DNA from: Theobroma cacao
Lineage: Eukaryota > Streptophyta > Magnoliopsida > Malvales > Malvaceae
Direction: 5' to 3'
NCBI RefSeq assembly: GCF_000208745.1
Contig: NC_030855.1
Span: 18,737,881 to 18,801,880 of the forward strand
DNA: 64,000 bases
Shown here: piece by piece, positions 1-15,734 of the stretch
Position numbering within the stretch: position 1 is the stretch's first letter
Layout of the letters: each line of letters starts with the position of its first letter
Position numbers and translations under genes: made by a program
The notes under the pieces: generated by a model
Databases searched by the model: none
Seen by the model: the letters and a program-made list of their open reading frames with translations, nothing else
What the model was told of the DNA's origin: nothing

Positions 1-816
1 TGCTTGTATCTTGAGAGGCAATAAAAATTCCTCAAGGCTTAGTTATGTACCATGTAAGTTTCATGCCAAGGAAAAAACAATCAAAATGGCAGTTGAAACC
101 AGATCTGTGATCACTGATTTGACATATCCACTATTAATAATTGATTGAGTTTTGGTTCCCTAAATACTACGACGAAGAGAAAATATGGTCCAAATCCTAG
201 CTAAAATGACCTTTTCCAAAAAAAAAAACCAAAAAGAAAAAGAAAACTAGCCAAGCCTTGAAATTTTACAACCAAAAAGGGCGGGAAAATTAACAGGTTT
301 CCATTGTCGTCTCTCATAAATATATCTTTGCAACTCTTGCTGATAAAACTCTCTTTCCTTCTAGGGAAACCTCGTTCTGCCAAGTCAACTATGATCAGCA
401 ACCAAGCAAATCAACTAACAGAAATAGCTTTATTGGGCAATTTAGCTCTCTACAGCAGAATACCTTAACAAGAATAGTGTGCTAGCAGTATTCAGTCAAG
501 TCAAATAACAATTCAACATATCTGCCCTTCCTTCGATATATCATTGATGCTACAACCGAAAAATGTTCAAATATACTACTCGATCTTCTAACAAATAAAG
601 GAAAAAGTCAGTTCATAGATCATTCATTTCCTCTCTTCTACATCCTCATTTCATTGATTTCTGATGATTGAAATGGTAAATCCAATTAGCTTATTATAGT
701 TATATATGTTTTCTTATATTAACCATCCAATCCTACCTTGTATTTAATGATCTATTTAAAGTAACTTAAGGTTATCATATTCCACTCCTATAATAAAAAT
801 ACCAATACCTTGGTAT
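1..816. other. Intergenic DNA, nothing recognised
   Basis: AT-rich sequence with no convincing coding frame; the short frames here have no recognisable domain. It ends at the target-site duplication of the first LINE. Confidence 0.6.
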
Positions 817-830
817 GATTTGTTCCTTTT

Positions 831-3072
831 TTTTTTTGAAAGTTGTTGTTCATTTCAAAACAGAGGGTACCAAAGGTTCACCTCTGGAAAAAGTACATAC
901 TTGATTAAAGTCTGTAACTCTCCTATTTGAGAGTAACAGACCTTAATCATCAACATAACCAGTCCCCACGGTTTGAAAACCAAGAGACCATCACCACACT
1001 CATTCAACAGTACCCTTCCTTGAAATAACAGCAAAGCCCTTTCTATTCCTTTCCAAGAGCCAAATAAAAGCACATCTCGCCACCCTCTTAACATTTTAGG
1101 TGAGCAGTGTCGAAATCTGTATACAACCTTCCAAGTCAACACCTTTCAAGCAACCTAACATAGCTATGGAGAAGCCACACGAAACTACCCTACCCCATAA
1201 CTACCCAGATCCCTCAAGTGGTTGCCACAAAAAGGAACCCCTGAGTCAAAAATATTCACAATCTGTGGTTGCCCTTCAAAAGAAAAGTCATCAACATCAT
1301 CTTTACATCCCAAATATCAGAGTCCATCACTCAATCCCAATCACCACAAGGCAGTTACATTCACTGTCACCTTTAACTCTTTATGTCCAAAAGCAAGGAT
1401 CAACTCTCACAAAACGCCTATAAGAACACAAGCACAAAGACACGGGCCTTCCTCAGCATTCAAACATAATCAAAGAAACTTTGAACCATCGCAACAGTTT
1501 ACAAGATACACTGAACTCAGCCAAAAAACAAAACACATCAGAGCCCCACCACCTACATTAATCATAGACATTTAACAAGTCAACCTGACACTGCACCCCT
1601 CCCTTAGCTAGGCTGTCAGCAAGTTGATTAGTTTCTCTGTAGATGTGTTTGATATCCCATTTCTTTACCTCCTTCTTCAATCTTTCAATGTGCAAAACCC
1701 ACTTCCTAAGCCTACAGGGGGCTTCAGAAGGCTTGTTGGTTCATTTGATAGCATTTTTTGAGTCGCTTTCAATAATTAAAGAATGTGTGGAAGCCCATTT
1801 TGAACTTGCGAAAGTTAAAAAAAGCCTCTCTAATTGCTCTGACTTCAGTTGCACTAGCATCTTCTACCCCTATAACTTTTGAAAAAACAATTTTAGTATT
1901 TCCTTCATCGTCTCTAATGATGCCCCCAATCCCTACCTCCTCAGGGCAGCCTTGAGCTGCCCCATCTACATTATATTTCATTTCCCCTTTGTGTGGTTTA
2001 CTCCACTCCTCCACGACTCTAGTTATCTTTCTTTTCTTAACCATCGCGCCCTTAGCTGGATATTTGAAAGTATCTAATACCACACCGTACTCGAGAGGCC
2101 ACTTAGCTTGAGCCCACAAGGCTACTCTGAGTTTAACAAGTTCAAAAACCTTATCAGCATTCCAAGTGACTCCTCTAAAGACCATATCATTTCTATACAA
2201 CCACACTGACCACAAAATAGCATAGAAAGCCATGCACCAGATTTTGAACTCACTTTTCCCCACGGGACCAGCATTCCAAGTATTAAACGAGATAACTAAA
2301 TCCTCTGGAACAACCCAAGTGACCCCTCACTCACTACACCATCTCATCCACACATGCTAAACCTCAAGACAATGGAGGAACAGGTGTCTCACTAACTCAG
2401 ATTCATTCTTGCAGAGCCCACACACTGTAGTCTCCTAGTCAATTAAGTTCCTTTTGGCTAACTCCTGCTTGACAGCAACCCTCTCGTGCAGTACCTGCCA
2501 ACAAAAGATCTCAATATGGTGAGGCACGAGGTTTTTTCATATATTTCTCCATGTCCTGTCCTCCACCCAATCCTTTTGGAGGACCTGTTTACAAAAAGAT
2601 TTGACACTATATTCTCCTGTGGCTACTCATTTCCACGTCACAGTGTCCGTAAGATCCTTACAAAGGTAGTATTCCTCAATGGTCGCTTTAAGCTCTTACC
2701 ACTATTGTTCTTCCCATCCGAGAGGCCTCCTTCTTAGTTCCACTTCCCATGACCAGCTATCACTAACCCAAGTGCCAAACTGACCAACGTAGCCTTCCTT
2801 ATTTTTAGCAAGGGCGAACATCCTAGGAAATAGATCTTTCAGCACACCCCTCTCCACCCAACTGTCAGTCCAAAAGCGTATGTTGCTTCCATCACCAATC
2901 ACCATCTATAAGTTAGATTTGACCTGCAAAAAGTAATCGTTAGAAGGGGATAAGGGTTTGAGGATGTTATTTCCATAGTCTAGAAGTTTTCCTATTCGTG
3001 TTTGGCTCGGGCAGAAGATTAGCTGGGTTCCTTCCTACTTTCTCAACAATCACCTCTCTCCACAAACAACGA
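831..3072 (-). mobile_element. LINE (L1-type) copy 1, 5'-truncated
   Basis: A non-LTR retrotransposon lying on the minus strand. Its poly(A) tail appears as the T-run at about 827-837, and its truncated 5' end is near 3072. The flanks carry a near-perfect duplication: GATTTGTTCCTTTT at 817-830 and GACTTGTTCCTTTT at 3073-3086 (one mismatch). Between them lie the zinc-binding and RNase H parts of ORF2 followed by the 3' UTR. The sequence from 838 to about 3067 is closely similar to the copy at 41.67-45.13 kb, which continues further upstream into the reverse transcriptase. This confirms that copy 1 is 5'-truncated, as is usual for target-primed reverse transcription. Confidence 0.85.
1558..2905 (-). 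pseudogene. LINE ORF2 C-terminus: zf-RVT and RNase H (broken)
   Basis: On the minus strand, frames 2702-2905 and 1769-2263 plus flanking sequence encode the C-terminal part of a plant L1 ORF2. This part comprises a zinc-binding reverse-transcriptase tail and an RNase H domain. RNase H residues can be followed: NVDGAAQG (first Asp), ATEVRAI (Glu), ESDSKNA (Asp) and LADSLAKGG (last Asp), ending at a TAA at 1558-1560. The frame is broken by stops and shifts around 1760-1830 and 2270-2700. It is a dead fragment of a selfish element and not a host gene. Confidence 0.8.
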
Positions 3073-3086
3073 GACTTGTTCCTTTT

Positions 3087-3544
3087 CATAATCAAAGATG
3101 TGCCTCCACAAAATAAGATCCCGTCCAGTTCAACTAGTGGCAATGGAGTAGACAATTTGAAAACCTTGTTCCATATTTAATAATCTTGACCAATATCATA
3201 ATAACAAAAATATAATCAAGTTAATATGCTCGGAACTTTCATTTAACAATGATGTCAAAATATACTACTATATAACTTGGTCAAAGTGTTTGTTCAATCC
3301 ATGTCATAAAGACATACAAATAAGTTCTGAATTGTAACTAACAGAAACTTCTCTTGACTTAAATAATGTATCAATCTGCCGTTTGCTACAAAATATTGTT
3401 GTACTAACGGTTATTGATTGCTACAGAAACAATTGACCAAGTTGCTAAATATTTTATATAATATAACTAATGACAAAACTATTAGTAGGATTGTAATGCT
3501 AGTTTGCTACTTTCTTCTCCTATGCAGAAGAAGCTAAAAATCTG
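3087..3544. other. Upstream region of the RLK pseudogene
   Basis: AT-rich sequence between the LINE and the first exon of the receptor-kinase pseudogene. It is the presumed former promoter and 5' UTR. I see no clear element in it. Confidence 0.5.
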
Positions 3545-7410
<3,866 letters not shown>

Positions 7411-8899
7411 GAAGTCCCTTGCTAGGCAGTTGTAATATCTTGCAAAAATATATGCATAGAGTATTAGTGGCTCAGTGTCTATGTTTTTCTACGAAGCAGT
7501 TAGCATTGACAATTCTGTTGTTTCATTATTAATTCGTAACATGAGAGTAAAATAGATTCAAGGAAAGAAAATCGATTAAATAATTAACAAAAAAAAATAG
7601 AGCACTCGAACCTTGCATGCTAATCATCTATTGCATAATTTTCTATAACAAAAAATGTGAATTTTTTTTTTAAAAAAAAGTACTAAGAAGATTCACATAT
7701 AAATGTGATATTTCACATTATTAAAAAGTGAATGTAAAAGGTTGAAGTATTATAGGAAGAATCTGAACGCACAAGAAATGCAAGGTTGGTGTATGATGAT
7801 TTGTGAGTGTAACAAGGGATTCGAGGTTGGAGTGGTGATTTATGATGTTACACTCATAGAGTGCTGGCCTAAAAGTGAATGGGTAGTTGAGAGAGAAATA
7901 GTATAGTTTACTCGTACAGGAAAGCTGATGGCAACTTCTTTACTAAGTAAAGTTGGAAGAGATTTGTTGAAACTCTAGTGTGAATATAATATTTCATGTT
8001 ACTAAGAAATAGGATTTAAAAAATAAAATATATTATTACATGAAAATTATAAAAATCCCTTAATTTAAACGTTTTGAACTCAAATGGTATTTAACATATA
8101 TGTCTAAGCCCCTCGACGTGCTCCCGTACAGTTAAGGTGTGACTTTATCTCCCAAAAAGTACTAATTCTGAGGAGTATACGGCGCTCGTCATAAAATAAA
8201 ATAAAATAATTTAGATAAAAGAATAATGAAAACCGCATGAAGCAGCTGAGTTCATTCGGCCTAGCCTTTCGGGCTGAGCCCAAAAGTAAGGCCAGTGTAG
8301 GAGAACCCAACCCAAAATCTTTGCCACGTGTTAAGCAGTGTGGCATGAACTTTTATGAACTTGCTAGGGAGACTGAGAGGAAGCATGTTGTCAAATGTCC
8401 ATTAATCTGTTCAGGCAAAGTATATCTTCATGGAGCCAAAAATTAGTTCTTCATCCGTTATCACTTAACAACAAGGCAAGAAAAGTAATGCTTATAATCT
8501 CAGATTGAATAATTAACATCAACCATATGGAAAGCTATTCTTGACTTTGAAAAGTTGGGCAAACTTTCTAAGCATTTAGCAAAGTCTTCTTCTCTTGAGT
8601 AGTCGTACTAAAATCAGCTGATTGGTTTTTCTTGGCCAAGTCTAAATTTATTAATTTGGTCATACAACAATTCAGATTACTTACAGCGTACAAGAAAGTT
8701 TAAATAATACCAAAAACCAATAAATTTAATCGCAGATAAAAAAATCTAGTATATATAAATTGAGAATCCTCCAATTGCAGAAGTCAAATGGATTGATGGA
8801 GTGCATCATCATTGTTGGCTTACTCCAGTTTACCATAACGGTCGCTGTGAAAACAATGATATGATGATCCAATCAAATCTCCATTCTCTTAAGCTAAAG
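7411..8899. other. Intergenic DNA; ancestral promoter of the downstream RLK
   Basis: No gene is seen. Removing the transposon stack (8905-26345) joins this DNA directly to the start of the intact receptor kinase at 26350. The last few hundred bases are therefore that gene's original promoter and 5' UTR. Short upstream frames exist here, including one at 8797 that starts MECIIIVGLL and stops after about 20 codons. Confidence 0.6.
8750..8760 (+). promoter_or_regulatory. Putative original TATA box of the downstream RLK
   Basis: The sequence TATATATAAAT lies 145-155 bp upstream of the copia insertion point. Before the insertion it would have been about 150 bp upstream of the ATG now at 26350. 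It is assigned from motif and distance only. Confidence 0.4.
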
Positions 8900-8904
8900 A
8901 AAAC

Positions 8905-9036
8905 TGTTAAGAAGAAAAACCCATTTTGCAGAGCTTGGAAGAAATGACGCAAAGGTTCTTTCATTTAATTTAGTAAAAAGCTAAAAGGGTTGTCCTGCAC
9001 ATGTTTATTTTTTTATTTCTGTTTTGTTAAGTCATG
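8905..9036 (+). repeat. Copia 5' LTR, left part
   Basis: These 132 bp match the first part of the 3' LTR at 25891 onward (TGTTRAGAAGAARAACCC..., with the same T-rich stretch before GTTTTGTTA). The match stops at TCATG (9032-9036), the target duplication of gypsy A, and resumes at 20842. Confidence 0.9.
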
Positions 9037-10139
9037 TTTCATGAGTCAACTGTGTATAGGATTATGACAGGGTAGAATTTCCTAAAAGTTTAAGTCTTTT
9101 GTATTTTCAAAAGAGATATCCTCCTTTTAAACATTGTAATGGCACTTTGTGACATTTTTAAAAATACTTATTAAGTCTTTAGGGAAAAGACCTTTTAGGA
9201 AAAGGATATTTTTATCTCAAACATTATAATAGCTATTAGTGAAATGCTTGTAAACTCTTTATAGGGGGTGAGCAATCAACAAATTGTTGGGCTGTCTCAC
9301 TAGTAAAGATACGTTTGTAGCAAATTATCTAGGGTTACCCCTATAACTTGATGATGGCGTGTCTTGATCCCTTTGTACTCATTTCTATATTAATAAAACA
9401 TTTTTCTTTATGTGACTTCAGTGGTTGAATATATGACATTCAATATATGCCTTATGATTTTGATGTGCGTTGCCTTAATCTAATTCATAACTATTATTAA
9501 TGTTTGCTCAAATATAAACGAGTTATTGGCTTACTTGTGTGGAAGCATTCACTCCAATGCCATGTCATGAGCCAACCTTGTATAGGGCTATGACAAAATA
9601 GAATTATCTAAGAGATTAAGTCTTTTGTACCTACAAGGGAGATGTTCCTTTTTTCAAATGTTGTAATAGCTCTTAGTGACATTCCTAAAAATACTTTTAA
9701 GTCTTTAGGGAGGAAACCTCTAGGAAAGGGATTTTTCCATTTCAAGCAGTGTAATGGCTATTGGTAGAAAACTTGTAAAATTTCGTAAACTCTTTATATG
9801 GGGTAAGCAATCGGTGGATTGTTGAACTGCCTTACTGGTAAAGGTATGTTTGTAGTGAATCATTTAAGGTTGCCTCTATGGCCCGACGATAACATGTCTC
9901 GATCCTTTTGTATTCATTTCCATATTAATAAAATATTTTTCATTATGTGATTTTAGTGGTTACATATATGGCATTCGGTACATCCTATGATTTTGATGTG
10001 TGTTGCCTTAATCCAATTCATGGCTATTATTGATGTTTGCTTAGATATAAACGAGTTATTGGCTAGCTTGCGTGGAAGTTTCCAATTAAACGCCGCATAG
10101 ACTATCACATATTTAAGCAAAGAAGCATAGTTCGTGACA

Positions 10140-13100
10140 ATTAGTATCAAAGCATGGGCGATACGTGCTAAGTGAAAGAGCAAACATGGTGATGATGCGG
10201 AGTGCACCAAAGGACCATCAAAGAATTGATGAGCTAAAGGCCGCAGTGGTAGCAATAAAAGCTCAGATGATCCCGTGTGAACGGATTGATGAAATTGAGA
10301 CAATCTAATGGGAACTGTCCAAAATGATAAATACCTTGAGTGATGAAACTAATGATGCGTTGAGCATTCTCCAAGGTGAGTTGGAGACTCAAAAGCTCAG
10401 GTAAATCTCCTAATTATTGTTGCAGGTAATAACAGTGCAAATACAGGAGATTGAGGGAAAAGAGTGAAAGTGTCAGAGCCCAAGCAATATGAATGGGTTA
10501 GAGATGCAAAGGAGTTGGAGAACTTTCTTTTTGATATTGAGCAGTACTTTCGAGCCGTGTAGATTGAATCGAATGAAGACAAAGTGGTGATGGTCGTAAT
10601 GTATCTTGCAAGGGATGCCAAACTATGGTGGCATTCCAAATTCGTCGACGGCTAAGGCCACATACAAACATGGGCGAACTTAAAGCGAAAACTAAAGAAC
10701 TAGTTTTTTCCTGAGAATGCAGAATACATGGCTCGGTGGAAGTTGCGAGAGATAACATAGACTGGGTCAGTACGAGAATTTATGCAAAACTTCTCTATCT
10801 TAATGTTAGATATTTGGGACATGACTAAGAAAGATAAGTTGTTTTATTTCCTCGAAGGTTTGAAGCCTTCGACGAGGATGGAGTTACAGCAACAAAAGGT
10901 ACAGGACATGACTTCAGCAATGGTGACTGCTGAACATCTTATTAATTACAAAGATAACTCACATAAACGAAAGGACCCTCCATCACAAACCAGTAGTTCG
11001 AGCTCTAACAGTGGGGCAAAATTCCCACAAGTTAGCAGACCCTCGAGTGAGAGAGGTGAACGGAGACCGCTTACTTGGGACACACCACAACCCAGAACAG
11101 CTAAGCCATGGGGCTTCAAACCTCAAGCTTTAGTATCTTGTTTTTTCTGCAATGAACCTCATCGAGTAGTTGAATGTCCACATCGAGCAACTGTTAGCAC
11201 GATATGTATAGCAAATATGGAAATGCCTCGAGCTTAGACCCTAGTTGAAGAAGTCGAGAAGGAGTTGGCATGTATAGGTTCTATTCGGTTCCTTAGTGCA
11301 CTATAAGCACAATTAGAAAAGATGAAGAAAGAACCTTAACGAGGTCTCATGTATATGGATGTGTTGGTTAATGATAAAAAGACCAAAGCCATAATCGACA
11401 TAAGAGCCTTCGATACCTTCATCATTCCAAGAGAGGCAAAAAGATATGGACTCAAGGTTGAAAAAAACTTTAGGCAAATGAAAACAATTAACTTGCCAAC
11501 CTCAACAATTATGAGGAACTCTAAAGACGTAAAGGTTAAGATTGGTTCTTAAGAAGGGAAAGTAAACATTATTGTAGCCTTTATAGATCATTTTGATTTT
11601 GTTCTGGACTTAGATTTTACGACGAAAGCACAGGCCATCCCATTCCCTGTTGCGAGTTGTTTAATGTTCTTTAGGGAACAACCATATGTGGTGCCGGCTA
11701 CAATTCAACCTAAGAGTGGAAAAAGGATTATATCAGCTATACAATTCAAAAAGGAGATCAAGAAAAGAGAACTTTCCTATATAGCCATGCTCATCTACAA
11801 AGGCGAAGATAACATGAATCAAATACCCGAGGAAGTGAAGTTGGTTTTGGAATAAATTCAAGATATGATGCCAAAACAATTACCTAATGTCCTACCACCT
11901 CGACGAGCTGTTGATCACGAGATAAAGTTACTCTTAAGTGTCAAATCGCCTACAAAAAGGCCATATAGGATGGCTCCCCTAGAGTTAGTAGAGTTGAGGA
12001 AACAACTAGACGAGTTGATCCTAGCCAGATTTATTCAACTATCAAAGGCACCTTTTGGTCACGCCAATGACAGCTAGAAAAATGACTACAGATATTCATA
12101 ATCTTATTAAGGAAAACTTGCATCCTAACTCCCAAGCGATCGTCATTATGAAGATGGTGAAAAATGAAAAGTCAAAATGCTTTTGGGTGAAAAATAGACT
12201 CTTATTAACGAAAAGACCAGGCATATTTATTCCGAGAACGGCAGAACTTAGACAGAAGTTAATGCGAGAATGTCACGACACCCCCTAGGTCGGACATCTA
12301 GGTTGGTAGCAGACTGTTGCACTACTGAAACAAGGTTACTATTGGCTTCATATACAGCAGGATGTGATGGATTATACGAAGACGTGCCTCATTTGCCAAC
12401 AAGATAAAGTAGACAAACAGAGATCGATGAGCATGCTCGAACCTCTACTAATGTTGACTAAACCGTAGGAAAGTAACTCTTTGGACTTTATAGTAGGACT
12501 TCCTAAAATGGGAGATATGACAACAATCCTAATAGTGGTGGATCATTTCTCTAAGTACGCGACCTTCATCTTAATGCAGAAGTTTGGCTTTGTAGAAGAA
12601 ACGGCTCCTACAACTTTAAACATGTGGTAAAATATTAGGGTGTTTCTAAGACCATTGTTAATGACAATGATCCAAGGTTTAGAGGTTTCTTTTAGAAAGA
12701 GTTTTTCAAGCTATTGGGACTTAACATATCTTCCAATTATCACTCGCAAACGGATGGCTAGACAGAACATTTCAATAGGTTGCTAGAAAAATACCTGCAA
12801 TATTTTGTACAAGCGAACTAAAAGAATTGGCCTAACCTATTAGATGTCGCTCAACTATGTTTCAATTTGCAATAAAACTCAACCACTAATAAAACCCTTT
12901 TCGAAGTAGTCACTGGACAACAACCTAGACTTCCCCATACCTCAACGAAATCATATAGCAAGAAGAGTCCCTGGGTGTTTAACTTTGCTAAGGATAGAGA
13001 CAAAATACTAAAATCGCCAAAGCCTATTTAGAGAAAGCCTCTAGCCGCATGAAGAAATGGGCAGATAAAGGTCGAAGGGAGTAACACTTGAAGGTGGGAT

Positions 13101-13563
13101 ACCTAGTGCTAGTGAAGTTAGTACCCGAACAACTTCAATTTTTAAGGAAAAGAGATCGAAGACTAATGCGAAAGTATAAAGGTCCAGTACCAATTATAAC
13201 CAAGGTAGGGAAGATTTCCTACGAGATTAATCCGTCCAAGTGGATGAAGGTACACCCCATATTTCACATCAGTAACTTGAAGCCATTCCATACGAATCCA
13301 GCAAATACAAGCAAGAGTCAAGCCAAAAAAGCCATCATCAGCACTAAGCCACCATCACAGTGTTGAGTGGATGAGATTCTAGCCGAGAAGATGACAATAC
13401 TCAACCGATGACCGACATAAGAGTACTTGGTGAGATGGAAAAGTTTGAGGCCAGATGAGATCACTTGGGAGAAGGAAGCTGACCTCCGTAACTTCAAGTA
13501 AAAAATTAAAGAATTCCAAGCTAACTAGTCAACAAAGACATCGACACATTAAGTGGGGAAGGA
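10140..13563 (+). pseudogene. Gag-pol of gypsy B with RT and RNase H deleted
   Basis: A primer-binding site (ATTAGTATCAAAGC) starts at 10140. Gag follows to 11238 with a zinc knuckle CFFCNEPHRVVEC (CX2CX3HX4C). A retropepsin-like domain at 11349-11855 has DIRA in place of DTGA. The N-terminal edge of reverse transcriptase ends at about 12055 in SKAPFG. At about 12060 the sequence jumps to a segment matching A at about 18797, losing about 1.15 kb (most of RT and RNase H). Integrase (CLICQQDK, LDFIVGLPK, VDHFSKYATF) and a chromodomain (EYLVRWKSLRPDEITWE, with stops) follow. It is non-autonomous and dead. Confidence 0.85.
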
Positions 13564-14096
13564 TGTCATGAGCCAACCTTGTATAGGGCTATGACAAGGT
13601 AGAATTATGTAGGAGATTAAGTCTTTTATACCTATAAGGGAGATTTTCCTTTTTTCAAACGTTGTAATGGCTCTTGATGACATTCATAGAAATACTTATT
13701 AAGTTTTTAAGGGAAAGACCCTTTGGGAAAGGGTTGTCCCCATTTCAAGCATTGTAATGATTATTAATACAATATTTGTAAAATCTCATAAACTATTTAT
13801 AGGGGGGAAGCAATCGACGGATTGTTGGGCTGCCTCACTGGTAACAAATCATCTAGGGCTGCCCCTATGGCCCGACAATGACGTGTCTCAATCCCTTTGT
13901 ACTTATTTCTATCTTAGTAAAATATTTTCATAATGTGATTCAAATGGTTACATATATGGCATTCGGTATACCTTATGATTTATATGTGCGTGGCCTTAAT
14001 TTAATTCATGGCTATTATTGATGTTTGTTCAGATATAAATGATTTATTGGATAGCTTGCATGAAAGTGTCCATTCAAGCACCGCATGGACTATCAC

Positions 14097-15649
14097 TAAT
14101 ATTTCTATGATATAGAGTTATTTGGGCTTCATTTTAACAGTAATTGAGCTTAGTTGTTGTAGTTATGTATAGAAATTAGTAGGTTTTATTTAATTATTTT
14201 AAATTAGTTAATTTAGCTGAGTCGATCTAATCTTAGTTAATTTTATTTGGTGTTAATGTGGTTAAGATAGGTTGTTATTGATCTATTTGTGCTTTTGTAG
14301 GTGTTTGATGAAAAAACAAATTTAGTGGAAGAAAAAGAGCAATTTTAAGGTGCAGACCTCTACTGCACATGTTTTGGTATTTCATCCATAACTCTCTCTA
14401 CAAAGCTCAAAATGAGATGATTCTTGGACCATTGGAAAGATAAAAGAAAAAGATATTAAGAATATGTCTACACTTCACCCAGTTTGGCTTGGAAGGTGGT
14501 CAAAAATCTTGTCGAACTTGAAGCACTATAGCAGTCCTAGAGAAATTACGATTTTTGTTAATTAATTGGGCAAGGTTGCGGCCCACATAATTTGATGAGG
14601 AAATCCTAGCTGAAATTAACTTCTTTCTTCACCCAACTTGGCCTAACTTCAAAACCTTATAAAAACAACCTTTCAGAGGAGAACGAGACACTAGATTGAC
14701 AACTTAGAGTCAAGCCACAAAGTCATTGAAACTAAGAAGAATTTGAAGGATTCAAGGAGATTTGGANAAAAACAAATTTCACGAGAGAACAAAACACCAA
14801 ATTAACAGCTGAGAGTCAAGCCACAATTCTTGGGTTTTTCTATCATTTTGTTATTCTCTTATTTTCTTGGTTTTGTTTTTAATATTTAAATTTTATTTGA
14901 TGATGATGTGTGACTTGATAAGGAACTAAATTGTTTATCGAGATTATGATTGAACTCAATATATAGTCTGATTTATTTATCTCTCTTTTGCTTATATTTC
15001 ATGGATTTAAGTTATTTATTTTATTATGTTCTTAATGTTCTAATTAACTGGTTACCAATTAGATTGAATTGAAAATCGAGGTTAAACCTTGACGAAGGAA
15101 ATTCGAGTAGACTTTGAATAAAATAGTGTATAATCGAATGCATTTAGTTGATTAGGTGGTTTGATTTTCATATAAGATAGACATACACCTATAAGCCATA
15201 CATAGCCCAAATTAGAGTACGAACTTGATGAATCTTTTTTCAATTTAATTTGCATAGACATATAGTAAATTAATTAAGAGAGGTATTTCTATGAGAAAAT
15301 CGACAGAGACTTGTAAATAATTTAAGACTCTAGGTTAGCAACTAAATCTATTAAACTGAGTTAAAAATAAAGACAATATTTAGATGAAGTATTGAGGGAT
15401 ATCATAATCTTAAGTCTAGCAATCACTAGAAGTTAATAAAATAACTCTGTTGATATATTTAAGATTAGTTGTAGTTATTAGTTTATTAAGTTTTAATTTT
15501 AATTTTAATTGTTTAGATAAAATTAGGGTGTATTAATTTTAGTAGTTAACAGTAAGAAGTAATCTAGTTCTTTGTGGGATCGACACTCTACTCACCACTA
15601 TATTATCTTTGTGATACATATACTTGTATAGGTAGAAAATTCAACAACA
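14097..15649. mobile_element. Solo LTR C inside B's 3' LTR
   Basis: A 1,553-bp insertion interrupts B's 3' LTR between ACT-ATCAC (14092-14096) and ATCGC-ATACTTAAG (15650-15654), so the duplication is ATCAC/ATCGC. It begins TAATATTTC, probably a decayed TG start, and ends AACAACA. No coding region is present. The end has the ATCGACACTCTACTC type of sequence seen near the 3' ends of some plant gypsy LTRs. It contains a single N at 14767. It is interpreted as a solo LTR of another family. Confidence 0.7.
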
Positions 15650-15734
15650 ATCGCATACTTAAGTGAAGGAGAGAAGTTCGTGACACGTTGCATAGACTAC
15701 TACATAATTAAGCGAATAAACGTAGTTCGCAACA

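Larger units (their letters stand above)
9563..15685 (+). mobile_element. Ty3/gypsy chromovirus B, inserted in A's 5' LTR
   Basis: Same family as A. The 5' LTR is 9563-10139 (577 bp, TGTCATGAG...GTGACA). The 3' LTR runs 13564-15685 but contains solo LTR C, and is about 564 bp without it. It is preceded by the purine tract AGTGGGGAAGGA. Sequence resuming A's 5' LTR (GCATAGACTACTAC...) begins right after 15685. The target duplication has decayed: TGCCA against CGTTG, which differ only by transitions. The boundaries therefore rest on LTR alignment. Confidence 0.85.

Noticed and set aside
1100..1575. Plus-strand frames of 107 and 117 codons, with a near-copy at 42843-43196
   Set aside because: They are antisense to the LINE 3' region. 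The similarity between the two loci is due to the two LINE copies, not to a duplicated gene.
8797..8860. Short hydrophobic frame (MECIIIVGLL...) as an alternative first exon of the RLK
   Set aside because: It stops after about 20 codons and has no matching splice donor. The exon at 26350 already supplies a signal peptide in the right phase. It is kept only as a possible upstream frame.
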